The position numbers and the translations under genes are program-made. 64,000 nt of DNA from JABAYQ01 sp018608925 (GTDB lineage: Bacteria; Bacteroidota; Bacteroidia; Flavobacteriales; UBA7312). The notes under the pieces were generated by a model. The model did no database searches. It was not told the origin of the DNA and saw nothing but the letters and a program-made list of their open reading frames with translations. How positions within the stretch are numbered: position 1 is the stretch's first letter; each line of letters begins with the position of its first letter. This document shows positions 36,023 through 44,580 of this stretch, in pieces. The stretch spans positions 1 through 64,000 of the forward strand of contig JASJHQ010000035.1 in assembly GCA_037625715.1 (NCBI GenBank), read 5' to 3'.

Positions 36023-37336
36023 TTATATTTGAGTGTTTGTATCGAAGTTTTCTAAATAATCAGCTACTTTTCTTAAGAAGCTTCCTCCTAAGGCTCCGTC
36101 TACAACTCTATGGTCGTAAGACAATGATAAGAACATCATTTGTCTAATTCCAATAGTGTCACCGTCTTTAGTTTCTATTACAGCTGGTTTCTTTTTGATA
36201 GATCCAACTGCTAAAATTGCAACTTGAGGTTGGTTAATAATAGGAGTTCCCATTAAGTTACCAAACGAACCTACATTTGTTAATGTAAATGTTCCTCCTT
36301 GAATATCATCAGGACCAAGTTTGCTGTTTCTAGCTTTTACTGCAAGTTCGTTAACCTTTTTGGTAATACCCATCAGGTTCATTTGATCTGCATTTTTAAT
36401 TACTGGAACAATTAAATTTCCTGAAGGTAAAGCAGCAGCCATTCCAACATTAATATTTTTATGTTTAATGATGCTCGTTCCTTTAACAGAAACATTAATC
36501 ATTGGAAAATCTTTAATTGCTTTGGTTACAGCCTCAATAAAAATAGGAGTGAAGGTAATGTTTTCACCTTCTCTCTTTTTAAACGATTCTTTAACACTAT
36601 TTCTCCAGTTTACTAATCCTGTAACATCAGCTTCAACAAAAGAAGTTACGTGGGGAGAAGTTTGTTTAGACATAACCATGTGATCTGCGATTAGCTTACG
36701 CATTCTGTCCATTTCAATTATTTCGTTGTCACCATTAACTGATGCAACAACAGGAGTTTGTTTTTTAGGTGTTTCTGCTTTAGTAGAAGGTGTTGCAATA
36801 GCTTCTGGCTTTGAAGTTGTAGGAGCCTGAGTTTGAGTTCTGCTTTTAATATAAGTTAGAATATCATTTTTAGTTATTCTATTTTCTTTGCCACTTCCTG
36901 TAATTTTATCTAATTCAGTAATTGGGATACCTTCTTCAGATGCAATAGACCTAACTAAAGGAGAGTAAAAACGCTCACTTTCTGAATTATCAATGCTAAT
37001 AGTTTCTTTAATTTCAACTATTTCTTCTTCTATGTTTGCTGCTACAGTCTCCACATTTTTTTCTACAGATGCAGGTTCTTCAGCGCTAGCTTCTCCGTCA
37101 GTCTCTATAATAGCGAAAACCTCTCCAACTTTAACCAAATGGTCTACGTCAAAAAGTTTTTGCACTAGCTTTCCTTCTGCAGTTGATGGAACCTCTGAAT
37201 CTACTTTGTCAGTAGCAATTTCAATAACTGTTTCATCTAGTTCAATAAAATCGCCAATTTCTTTATGCCAGCTGATGATTGTTGCTTCTGCAACACTTTC
37301 ACCCATTTTAGGCATTATAAGTTCGATTTTCGCCAT
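36023..37336 (-). CDS. dihydrolipoamide acyltransferase (E2) of a 2-oxoacid dehydrogenase complex
   Basis: A 437-residue E2 subunit. Domain order: lipoyl domain (about 1-78, lipoyl lysine in EIATDKVDSEVPS), an Ala/Glu-rich linker, peripheral subunit-binding domain (about 120-160, YSPLVRSIASEEGIPITELDKI), and a catalytic domain (about 205-437) ending in LSYDHRVVDGALGGSFLRKVADYLENF with the HxxxDG site. It belongs to the branched-chain/pyruvate/2-oxoglutarate group; the exact substrate is undecided. E1 and E3 genes are not in the window. Confidence 0.94.
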   Translation of the reverse strand: MAKIELIMPKMGESVAEATIISWHKEIGDFIELDETVIEIATDKVDSEVPSTAEGKLVQKLFDVDHLVKVGEVFAIIETDGEASAEEPASVEKNVETVAANIEEEIVEIKETISIDNSESERFYSPLVRSIASEEGIPITELDKITGSGKENRITKNDILTYIKSRTQTQAPTTSKPEAIATPSTKAETPKKQTPVVASVNGDNEIIEMDRMRKLIADHMVMSKQTSPHVTSFVEADVTGLVNWRNSVKESFKKREGENITFTPIFIEAVTKAIKDFPMINVSVKGTSIIKHKNINVGMAAALPSGNLIVPVIKNADQMNLMGITKKVNELAVKARNSKLGPDDIQGGTFTLTNVGSFGNLMGTPIINQPQVAILAVGSIKKKPAVIETKDGDTIGIRQMMFLSLSYDHRVVDGALGGSFLRKVADYLENFDTNTQI

Positions 37337-37390
37337 AGTTTTTAAATAAAAAATTTGATCCGCTAAATTAAAAAATATATCGGATGTAAT

Positions 37391-38251
37391 CTACTTTTTA
37401 TGCAATAGACGCATAAAAAATAACTTGATTAAGTGTAATAAAATTAAACCGTTTACAAAGAAATTGTAAATAAAAGAGCTGTATTTGAAGTGTTTTTTAG
37501 AAAAAATCTTCATAGCTCCGTAAAAGTTAAGAACGTATTTGTATTCTAATTTGTTAGTACTTTCTCCTTTGTAATGAAGTATAGATGTTTTTCCTAAGTA
37601 ATAATTATCTAATCCAGATTTCTGTATTCTGTAGGATAGATCAATATCTTCTCCATACATAAAGAAACTTTCGTCTAGCAAGCCAACATCATCTAAAATT
37701 GTTTTTTTAATCCACATAAAAGCACCAGCTAATGTATCTACTTTGTGGTTTTCGTTTTTATCTAGGTGAGATAGGTAATACTTATTAAAAAAAGGAGAAT
37801 TCTTAAATAGCCTACTTAGACCAATAATTCTAAAAAAAGACACAGAAGGACTTGGAAAAGATCTTTTGGATTCGGCTAGAAAATCTCCTTGGGCATTTAC
37901 CATTTTAACTCCTATTGCTCCACATGTGTTTTTTTGTTTTGAAAAATTCAAACAATAATCTAAGGTGTCTGGATAAACCACCGTATCCGGATTTAAAATA
38001 AGAATATATTCTCCTTTAGCTAAATGAATTGCTTGATTGTTTGCAGTAGAAAAACCTACATTTTTTTTATTTTCAATAAGCTTTACGAAAGGAAACTTTT
38101 CGCTTACCATTTTACAGGATTTATCTGGTGAGTTATTGTCTACTACAAAAACTTCTGTTTCTATGTTTATAGTTGCTTTCAGTATTGATTCTATACAATC
38201 TTCTAAAAGCTTTTCGACATTATAGTTAACTATTACTATTGACAACTCCAT
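37391..38251 (-). CDS. family 2 glycosyltransferase
   Basis: A 286-residue GT2 enzyme of the rhamnosyltransferase-like type. The N-terminus ELSIVIVNYNVEKLLEDCIESIL, the nucleotide-binding VFVVDNNSPDKS, the DxD-equivalent ILILNPDTVVYPD and the acceptor-side FFMYGEDIDLSYRIQKSG are all typical. The C-terminus ends in a hydrophobic, basic segment that may touch the membrane. It probably adds sugars to a cell-surface glycan. A TATATTTG box only four bases before the ATG predicts a leaderless mRNA. It is divergent from recR. Confidence 0.94.
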   Translation of the reverse strand: MELSIVIVNYNVEKLLEDCIESILKATINIETEVFVVDNNSPDKSCKMVSEKFPFVKLIENKKNVGFSTANNQAIHLAKGEYILILNPDTVVYPDTLDYCLNFSKQKNTCGAIGVKMVNAQGDFLAESKRSFPSPSVSFFRIIGLSRLFKNSPFFNKYYLSHLDKNENHKVDTLAGAFMWIKKTILDDVGLLDESFFMYGEDIDLSYRIQKSGLDNYYLGKTSILHYKGESTNKLEYKYVLNFYGAMKIFSKKHFKYSSFIYNFFVNGLILLHLIKLFFMRLLHKK

Positions 38252-38255
38252 CCTG

Positions 38256-38263
38256 CAAATATA
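38256..38263 (-). promoter_or_regulatory. glycosyltransferase promoter -7 element, leaderless spacing
   Basis: On the minus strand TATATTTG is followed by CAGG and then the ATG at 38251. The four-base gap places the expected transcription start at, or within a base or two of, the start codon. Confidence 0.7.
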
Positions 38264-38343
38264 GTTTTTTGCTACAATTAAAATATTAACAATACTGTCA
38301 ATAACTTGAATAGCTGATGGCGAAATTTTATTTAATAATAATT

Positions 38344-38351
38344 TAGATTTG
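38344..38351 (+). promoter_or_regulatory. recR promoter -7 element, leaderless spacing
   Basis: TAGATTTG is followed by five bases (TATAT) and then the recR ATG at 38357. The transcription start is expected on or very near the A of ATG. Confidence 0.7.
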
Positions 38352-38356
38352 TATAT

Positions 38357-38971
38357 ATGGAATTTTCATCGAAGTTGATAAGTAACGCAGTAGAGCAATT
38401 TTCTAAATTGCCTGGTGTAGGAAAAAAAACGGCATTAAGGTTAACCCTTCATTTGCTAAGATTAGAAAAGGAAGAAGTGGAAGATTTCGGACATTCTTTT
38501 ATCGATCTAAGAAATAATATTAACTATTGTGTCGACTGTCATAACATTTCTGAAAGTGAGGTTTGTAAGCTGTGCTCCAATCCTGAAAGAGAAAGCTCTG
38601 TTATCTGTGTTGTAGAAGATATTAGAGATGTAATGGCAATCGAAAGCACTATGCAGTTCAAGGGTAAATACCATGTTTTAGGAGGAATTATTTCTCCTAT
38701 GGATGGTGTTAGTCCATCTGATATTAATATTGAAAGTCTGGTAGAGAAAGTGTCCAAAGGAACAGTTAAAGAAGTAATAATGGCTCTTTCTACTACGATG
38801 GAAGGGGATACTACCAATTTCTATATCTTCAAAAGATTAAACCAATATAATCTTAAAATAAGTGTTATTGCTAGGGGAATATCAGTGGGTGATGAGTTAG
38901 AGTATGCCGACGAAATTACACTTGGTAGATCCATTGTTAATAGAACTCCTTACGAAAACAGTCTTACTTAA
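38357..38971 (+). CDS. recR: recombination mediator RecR
   Basis: RecR works with RecO (and RecF) to load RecA on single-stranded gaps. The 204-residue protein has the helix-hairpin-helix LPGVGKKTALRLTLHLL (about 18-34), the four-cysteine zinc finger CVDCHNISESEVCKLC (about 58-73) and a Toprim domain starting SVICVVEDIRDVMAIE, with the Walker-like segment DELEYADEITLGRSIVNRTPYE at the end. The symporter at 38978 follows after six bases. Confidence 0.97.
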   Translation: MEFSSKLISNAVEQFSKLPGVGKKTALRLTLHLLRLEKEEVEDFGHSFIDLRNNINYCVDCHNISESEVCKLCSNPERESSVICVVEDIRDVMAIESTMQFKGKYHVLGGIISPMDGVSPSDINIESLVEKVSKGTVKEVIMALSTTMEGDTTNFYIFKRLNQYNLKISVIARGISVGDELEYADEITLGRSIVNRTPYENSLT

Positions 38972-38977
38972 AAAACT

Positions 38978-40390
38978 ATGTCTCCCATTCTAATTATTGC
39001 TATAATAATTGCTTATTTCTTAATGCTAATTTCTATTTCCTTTTTAACAGGTAAAAGTGATAGTAATGAGGCCTTCTTTCTAGGTAATAAGCAATCTCCT
39101 TGGTATGTTGTAGCTTTTGGAATGATTGGTGCTAGTTTATCTGGTGTTACTTTCATTTCGGTGCCTGGTTGGGTAGAATCTAGCCAGTTTAGTTATGTTC
39201 AGATGGTGATGGGAATGACTGCCGGTTATTTTGTAATTGCTAATGTATTGATGCCTATTTATTACCGATTAAATTTAACTTCTATCTATGGGTATTTAGG
39301 TCAGCGATTCGGTAATTCAAGCCACAAGACTGGTGCTTTTTTCTTTTTACTTTCTAGAACTATAGGAGCGTCTTTTCGTCTTTATTTGGTTGCTAACGTT
39401 TTACAATTTGCAATTTTTGAAGATCTAAATGTACCTTTCTGGCTAACGGTAACCATTACCATTCTCTTGATTTGGATTTATACTTTCAGAAGTGGGATAA
39501 AAACTATTATCTGGACCGATACCTTACAGACTCTTTTTATGCTGTTGGCTGTAGGAGTTAGTATTTGGCTAATTACCGATGATTTAGGCTGGGGCTTAAC
39601 CGATTTATATACAAATATTTCTGATAGCGACTATAGTCAGGTATTCTTTTGGCAAGGAAAACAACATTTCTTAAAGCAATTTCTTTTTGGTGCATTTTTG
39701 GCTATTGTAATGACTGGTTTGGATCAGGATATGATGCAAAAGAATTTAAGTTGCAAGTCTTTAAAAGAAGCTCAGAAAAATATGTACTCCTTTAGTTTTG
39801 TTTTGATTATAGTAAATATTTTCTTTTTGGCACTTGGAGCTTTACTTTATATATACGCTGAAAAAAACGGAATAGCATTCGATAAAGCGGATGACTTATT
39901 CGCCGCTGTTGCTCTTAAAGGTAACTTAGGAGTTGGAGTTGGTATTTTCTTTATTTTGGGATTAATTGCTGCTGCTTATTCTAGCGCTGATTCCGCTCTT
40001 ACCTCTCTTACGACTTCCTTCTGTGTAGATTTTTTAGCGATCGAAAAAAAGTCCAGTAAAGAGCAAATTTTAATTAGAAAATGGGTACACGTCGGTTTTT
40101 CTGTTTTGTTAGTAATTGCGATTCTTATATTCAAAGCAATTAACGATGATAGTGTTGTTTCAGCACTATTTAAAGTAGCAGGATATACTTATGGTCCTTT
40201 ATTGGGATTGTTTGCTTTTGGAATATTCATGAAACAAAAAATACATGATAATTTCGTTCCTTTGGTAGCAGTTATTTCACCTGTAGCCTGCTATTTCCTA
40301 CAGTTGTACATGCCTTTCGGATTTGAGCTCCTAATGGTCAATGGACTAATTACCTTCTTAGGATTGTGTCTATTGATTAAAAGAGCTTAA
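38978..40390 (+). CDS. sodium:solute symporter (SSS family)
   Basis: A 470-residue inner-membrane transporter with about 12-13 TM helices. N-terminal GNKQSPWYVVAFGMIGASLSGVTFISVPGWV is the typical SSS unwound-helix region, and LGLIAAAYSSADSALTSLTTSFCVDFL is the Na2-site helix 8 signature. The substrate could be a sugar, amino acid, proline or nucleoside; nothing in the sequence decides. It follows recR after six bases and converges with lgt. Confidence 0.92.
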   Translation: MSPILIIAIIIAYFLMLISISFLTGKSDSNEAFFLGNKQSPWYVVAFGMIGASLSGVTFISVPGWVESSQFSYVQMVMGMTAGYFVIANVLMPIYYRLNLTSIYGYLGQRFGNSSHKTGAFFFLLSRTIGASFRLYLVANVLQFAIFEDLNVPFWLTVTITILLIWIYTFRSGIKTIIWTDTLQTLFMLLAVGVSIWLITDDLGWGLTDLYTNISDSDYSQVFFWQGKQHFLKQFLFGAFLAIVMTGLDQDMMQKNLSCKSLKEAQKNMYSFSFVLIIVNIFFLALGALLYIYAEKNGIAFDKADDLFAAVALKGNLGVGVGIFFILGLIAAAYSSADSALTSLTTSFCVDFLAIEKKSSKEQILIRKWVHVGFSVLLVIAILIFKAINDDSVVSALFKVAGYTYGPLLGLFAFGIFMKQKIHDNFVPLVAVISPVACYFLQLYMPFGFELLMVNGLITFLGLCLLIKRA

Positions 40391-40403
40391 AAACGCTTGT
40401 TGA

Positions 40404-41570
40404 CTATTGCTCAGTTAATTGTTTCTTCTTGCTATTTCTGTAAAGAAACCATACAATTGCTGCACCTGAAATAAATAGACAGAAAGAAATTATTTCTGCT
40501 TGAGTAATTTCATTTCCGAAAAGGATGTATTTGGTGTTTACTCTAATTTTTTCAATGAAGAATCGTTCTGTTCCGTTTACCATCATGTAAATACCGAATA
40601 ACATTCCAGGAACTTTTATTCTTTTTCTTATTGTCCATAAAAAAGCGAAAAGCGACAGAGCCATTATTATTTCGTAAAAGGCAGTAGGGAAAACAGGTAT
40701 TGGTAGTTGATTGCAATAATTACCTATGCAACCTTCGATAGGAACGCCCGCATTTAATACGTTGTTTGGATAGGAGTATGCCCACATCCAGTCTGGTAAG
40801 AAGCTCATCCATTCTGGTTTCAATGCTAAATTGTTAACTCCCCAATCGCCATCTCCAGAAAAATGACAACCCATTCTTCCAATTCCGTAAGCAAGCATAA
40901 GTGATGGGGCTGCAGCGTCACATAAGTATTTGTAATTGATGTTATATTTTCTAGCATACCAAATTACTGCAGCTGCACCACAGATTAGTCCTCCGTAAAA
41001 AGTTAGTCCGCTAAAGCCTAAGAGTTGACCAATAGGATCGGCCATAAAATCATCTATATTTTCTAAGTTGTGAAATATTTTAGCTCCAATTATTCCTGCA
41101 ACCGCAGCAATTACGGTTATGTTTCCAACTAATTCGAAAGGGCGAATGGTTTCTTTTACAAGTTTTGGTTTTTCTAACTCTTGCTTTTTAGATTCTTTAT
41201 GTTTTAAATAAATATTTACAATTAGACCAATAAAACCACCAAGCAATTCTCCTTTTAAAGAAAGTATAACTCCTTGAGGATCATTAACAAGCTGGCTATA
41301 GTCGTTAATTATGTAGAGTAGTTTGAATCCTATTAGAAAGCCTATCAATCCAGCCATTATAAAAGTGAAATTATCAAATCGTTTACCAACTAATTTATCT
41401 TTAGTAAATGCTTTAATAAGGCCTTCCTTTTCTTTTCTTAATAACTCAAGCTTTAATGTCCAGCTACTAATTATAAATGCTAGAGCAACAAAAAAACCAA
41501 ATGTTTGAATTGGAAGTGGGAGATTAATTCCAAAAAAATCTTGTAAAAAAAAGCTGATGTTAGGATACAT
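40404..41570 (-). CDS. lgt: prolipoprotein diacylglyceryl transferase
   Basis: Lgt moves a diacylglyceryl group from phosphatidylglycerol to the lipobox cysteine of prolipoproteins in the inner membrane. The signature region GIGRMGCHFSGDGDWG corresponds to the essential GRxGN...GE segment in a Bacteroidota-type variant. The C-terminus FGIYMMVNGTERFFIEKIRVN also matches. At 388 residues it is about 100 longer than the E. coli enzyme, because of an extra cytoplasmic/TM stretch (about 60-145, including LKHKESKKQELEKPKLVKE). Substrates in this window include the lipoproteins at 8752, 14505 and 42994. It is downstream of mtaB in one operon. Confidence 0.94.
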   Translation of the reverse strand: MYPNISFFLQDFFGINLPLPIQTFGFFVALAFIISSWTLKLELLRKEKEGLIKAFTKDKLVGKRFDNFTFIMAGLIGFLIGFKLLYIINDYSQLVNDPQGVILSLKGELLGGFIGLIVNIYLKHKESKKQELEKPKLVKETIRPFELVGNITVIAAVAGIIGAKIFHNLENIDDFMADPIGQLLGFSGLTFYGGLICGAAAVIWYARKYNINYKYLCDAAAPSLMLAYGIGRMGCHFSGDGDWGVNNLALKPEWMSFLPDWMWAYSYPNNVLNAGVPIEGCIGNYCNQLPIPVFPTAFYEIIMALSLFAFLWTIRKRIKVPGMLFGIYMMVNGTERFFIEKIRVNTKYILFGNEITQAEIISFCLFISGAAIVWFLYRNSKKKQLTEQ

Positions 41571-41579
41571 AATTTATTA

Positions 41580-42899
41580 TTAAACAGGCTCGAAAATGAA
41601 AACTCCATTTTCGTCCATTTTATTAATTTTTGTTTGTAAAATTTGATTGCTATGTTCTTCTTTAAAAGCTGTCTTAACTCTTAAATAATTTTCAGTGAAA
41701 CCGAACATATAACCATCTTTATTTTCGTGTTCAAACAGAACGGATCTTGTTGTTCCGATCTGATTTTCATAAAATTGTCTTTTCTTTTTAGCGGATAAAA
41801 CCCTTAGCATTTTACTACGTTTACTTCTAGTAGCCTTATCAACTACATCTTCCATTATTGCAGCTTCGGTATTGTCTCTTTCGGAATATGAAAACACATG
41901 TAAATAAGAAACGTCTAATTCATTTAGAAAGTGATAGGTTTCTAAGAATTTCTCATCAGTTTCACCAGGGAATCCTACTATTACATCTGCACCAATGCAG
42001 CAATGTGGCATTGATTCTTTTATGCTATTTACTCTGTTAACATATAGGTCTGATAGATAACGTCTTTTCATTCTTTTTAATACATCATCGCAGCCAGATT
42101 GCAATGGTATGTGGAAGTGAGGCACGAAAGATTTAGATTGGGCTACGTATTTAATAGTTTCGTCCTTAAGTAAGTTTGGTTCAATGGAAGAAATTCTAAC
42201 TCTACTAATATCTGTTATTTTGTCTAGTTCTTTAACAAGTTCTAGGAAAGTGTGTTCATGGTTTTTGTTTCCTTCTTCGCCTTTGCCGTAGTCACCTATA
42301 TTTACTCCTGTCAACACGATTTCTTTAATTCCCTTTTCCGAAATTTCTTTAGCGTTTTTAATAACGTTTTCTAGCTTATCACTTCTGCTTATTCCTCTTG
42401 CAAGAGGAATAGTGCAATAGGTACATTTATAATCACATCCGTCTTGTACTTTTAGAAAAGCACGAGTTCTGTCTCCGAAAGAGTAGGCATCGCTAAAAAA
42501 GTTGGCATCATCAATTTCACAAGAATGAATTTGTGTTGTTTCTTTTTTGCTTAAATCGTTTAGGTAGGTATTGAGTTTAAACTTTTCGGTAGCTCCCAAT
42601 ACTAAATCAACTCCATCAATTTGAGCAATTTCTTCTGGTTTCAGTTGAGCGTAACAGCCAATGATTACAATAAAAGCTTGAGGAGATCTTTTAAGAGCGT
42701 TTCTAACAATTCGTTTACATTCTCTATCGGCATTTTCTGTAACCGAACAGGTGTTGATTACATAGATGTCAGCATTATCTTCAAAATCAACTTTCTGATA
42801 ACCGTCTTTAGATACCTGACGAGAAATAGTTGAAGTTTCCGAAAAATTGAGTTTACATCCTTGAGTGTAATAAGCAACTTTTGTAGCGTTTTCTATCAT
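41580..42899 (-). CDS. mtaB: tRNA (N(6)-L-threonylcarbamoyladenosine(37)-C(2))-methylthiotransferase
   Basis: MtaB converts t6A37 to ms2t6A37 in tRNAs reading ANN codons. The 439-residue radical SAM protein has the UPF0004 domain with three cysteines (TQGCKLNFSE, NTCSVTENAD, IIGCYAQLKPEE), the radical-SAM cluster motif DGCDYKCTYCTIPLARG, and a C-terminal TRAM domain. The 'GCKLNFSE' opening is the mtaB-specific form, as opposed to miaB 'GCQMN'. A TAATTTTG box five bases before the ATG predicts a leaderless mRNA. Confidence 0.95.
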   Translation of the reverse strand: MIENATKVAYYTQGCKLNFSETSTISRQVSKDGYQKVDFEDNADIYVINTCSVTENADRECKRIVRNALKRSPQAFIVIIGCYAQLKPEEIAQIDGVDLVLGATEKFKLNTYLNDLSKKETTQIHSCEIDDANFFSDAYSFGDRTRAFLKVQDGCDYKCTYCTIPLARGISRSDKLENVIKNAKEISEKGIKEIVLTGVNIGDYGKGEEGNKNHEHTFLELVKELDKITDISRVRISSIEPNLLKDETIKYVAQSKSFVPHFHIPLQSGCDDVLKRMKRRYLSDLYVNRVNSIKESMPHCCIGADVIVGFPGETDEKFLETYHFLNELDVSYLHVFSYSERDNTEAAIMEDVVDKATRSKRSKMLRVLSAKKKRQFYENQIGTTRSVLFEHENKDGYMFGFTENYLRVKTAFKEEHSNQILQTKINKMDENGVFIFEPV

Positions 42900-42904
42900 C
42901 TTTG

Positions 42905-42912
42905 CAAAATTA
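42905..42912 (-). promoter_or_regulatory. mtaB promoter -7 element, leaderless spacing
   Basis: On the minus strand TAATTTTG is followed by CAAAG and the ATG at 42899. It is back to back with the promoter of the binding-protein gene at 42994. Confidence 0.7.
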
Positions 42913-42980
42913 GTTTTTTAACGTTAATAATAAAGCCATTCCATCACTCAATTCTCATTGTAGATTATATCAGATATTGT

Positions 42981-42988
42981 TACATTTG
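42981..42988 (+). promoter_or_regulatory. promoter of second peptide-binding lipoprotein, leaderless spacing
   Basis: TACATTTG lies 20 bases after a TTG at 42958-42960, matching the Bacteroidota -33/-7 arrangement, and is followed by five bases (GATTT) and the ATG at 42994. This is the clearest leaderless candidate in the window because both promoter elements are present. Confidence 0.8.
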
Positions 42989-42993
42989 GATTT

Positions 42994-44580
42994 ATGAACA
43001 AGCAACTATATTTATTACCTCTACTATTCATTTTATTTTCTTGTGGACAGGATTTTTCTGATGAAAAGCTATCCATCTTCAAGTATAATGAGGTAGCAGG
43101 AATTAATAGTTTAGATCCGGCTTTCGCTAAAGATCAGGCTAGTATATGGGCATGCAGTCAGTTATTTAACGGACTGGTTCAGTTAAATGATAGCTTGTTG
43201 GTGAAGCCATCTATAGCTAAAAGTTGGCAGGTTGATGATAATGGAAGTCGTTATACTTTTACATTAAGAGATGATGTCTTGTTCCATGAAAATAAATTAT
43301 TTACGAATATTAATCAGAGGCGAGTTAGCGCTTATGATTTTGAGTATAGTTTTGCTAGATTGATTGATCCTAAATTGGCTTCTCCTGGTGCTTGGGTGAT
43401 GTCTAACGTTAAAACTTTTAAAGCAATTAACGATAGTATTTTCTTGATGGAGCTTCACAAGCCATTTCCCCCTTTCTTAGGATTATTGTCAATGCCATAT
43501 TGTTCTGTAGTTCCTCAAGAAATTATAGACCAAGATGTGTTTGACGAACAGCCAGTGGGAACAGGGCCATTTCGTTTTCAGTATTGGAAGCAAAATGTGA
43601 AATTAGTCTACAGAAAAAATAGCGATTACTTTGAAAAAGGATTGCCTTATTTAGATGCTGTTGCGATCACTTTTATAAAAGATAAACAAACAGCATTTTT
43701 AGAATTTCTTAAAGGAAATTTAGATTTTATTTCGGGAATAGATGCTTCTTACAAAGATGAAGTTTTGGATAAGGAAGGGCGTTTGCAAGAGAAGTATAAT
43801 GATAAAATCAAATTTTATTCCTTACCATATTTAAATACAGAGTATTTAGGGTTTTTAATGGATTCTAGCAATATGTCGTTAAGCAATCAGCTTAAGATTA
43901 GAAAAGCAATAAATTATGGCTTTGATAGAAATAAAATGATTCGTTTTCTAAGAAATAATGTTGGCACTCCAGCAACCAAAGGGTTTATTCCTGAGGGGCT
44001 TCCATCTTTTACGGAGACTTTGAATGGTTATGATTATAATCCTGAATTAGCTAGAAAACTAATTCAAGATTGCCAATTAGAGCAAGACCATAATATTGTG
44101 TTGAGTACTACTAGTTCTTATTTAGATATTTGTGAGTTTATTCAAAACCAGCTAGGTCAATTGGGCTTAAATATTGAAGTTTCGATAAATCCTCCTTCTA
44201 CCCATAGGCAGATGGTGGCAACGTCTAAATTAGATTTTTTTAGAGGTTCTTGGATTGCTGACTACGGAGATGGAGAAAATTATTTGGCGCTTTTTTATAG
44301 TAAAAATCATAGTCCCAACGGACCAAATTACACCCACTTTTCTAGTAAAAAATATGATTTGTTATATGAGAAGTCTTTATTAGAAAAGTCTATTATTGAA
44401 AGGCATGCTTTGTATAATGAAATGGATCAGATTATTATAGATAATGCTGCAATTGTCCCATTGTATTACGATAGAGTCTTGCGCTTTGTTCAAAACGATA
44501 TTGTTGGCTTTCAGGGAAATGCAATGAATATGCTTAATTTAAAATCTGTTTCTAGAACTAGTCAAATGATACCGAAATAG
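42994..44580 (+). CDS. peptide ABC transporter substrate-binding lipoprotein
   Basis: A 528-residue SBP_bac_5 protein with lipoprotein signal NKQLYLLPLLFILFSC (lipobox FSC). Domain features include NEVAGINSLDPAFAKDQASIW, YTFTLRDDVLFHEN, ASDYEFSF-type segment AYDFEYSFARLIDP, and the C-terminal WIADYGDGENYLALFYSKN. It is distinct from the 14505 protein and more like OppA/DppA of other bacteria. No transporter permease is next to it; the orphan permease at 22406 is a candidate partner. Its last 23 bases overlap the 3' end of the convergent EEP gene. Confidence 0.93.
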   Translation: MNKQLYLLPLLFILFSCGQDFSDEKLSIFKYNEVAGINSLDPAFAKDQASIWACSQLFNGLVQLNDSLLVKPSIAKSWQVDDNGSRYTFTLRDDVLFHENKLFTNINQRRVSAYDFEYSFARLIDPKLASPGAWVMSNVKTFKAINDSIFLMELHKPFPPFLGLLSMPYCSVVPQEIIDQDVFDEQPVGTGPFRFQYWKQNVKLVYRKNSDYFEKGLPYLDAVAITFIKDKQTAFLEFLKGNLDFISGIDASYKDEVLDKEGRLQEKYNDKIKFYSLPYLNTEYLGFLMDSSNMSLSNQLKIRKAINYGFDRNKMIRFLRNNVGTPATKGFIPEGLPSFTETLNGYDYNPELARKLIQDCQLEQDHNIVLSTTSSYLDICEFIQNQLGQLGLNIEVSINPPSTHRQMVATSKLDFFRGSWIADYGDGENYLALFYSKNHSPNGPNYTHFSSKKYDLLYEKSLLEKSIIERHALYNEMDQIIIDNAAIVPLYYDRVLRFVQNDIVGFQGNAMNMLNLKSVSRTSQMIPK

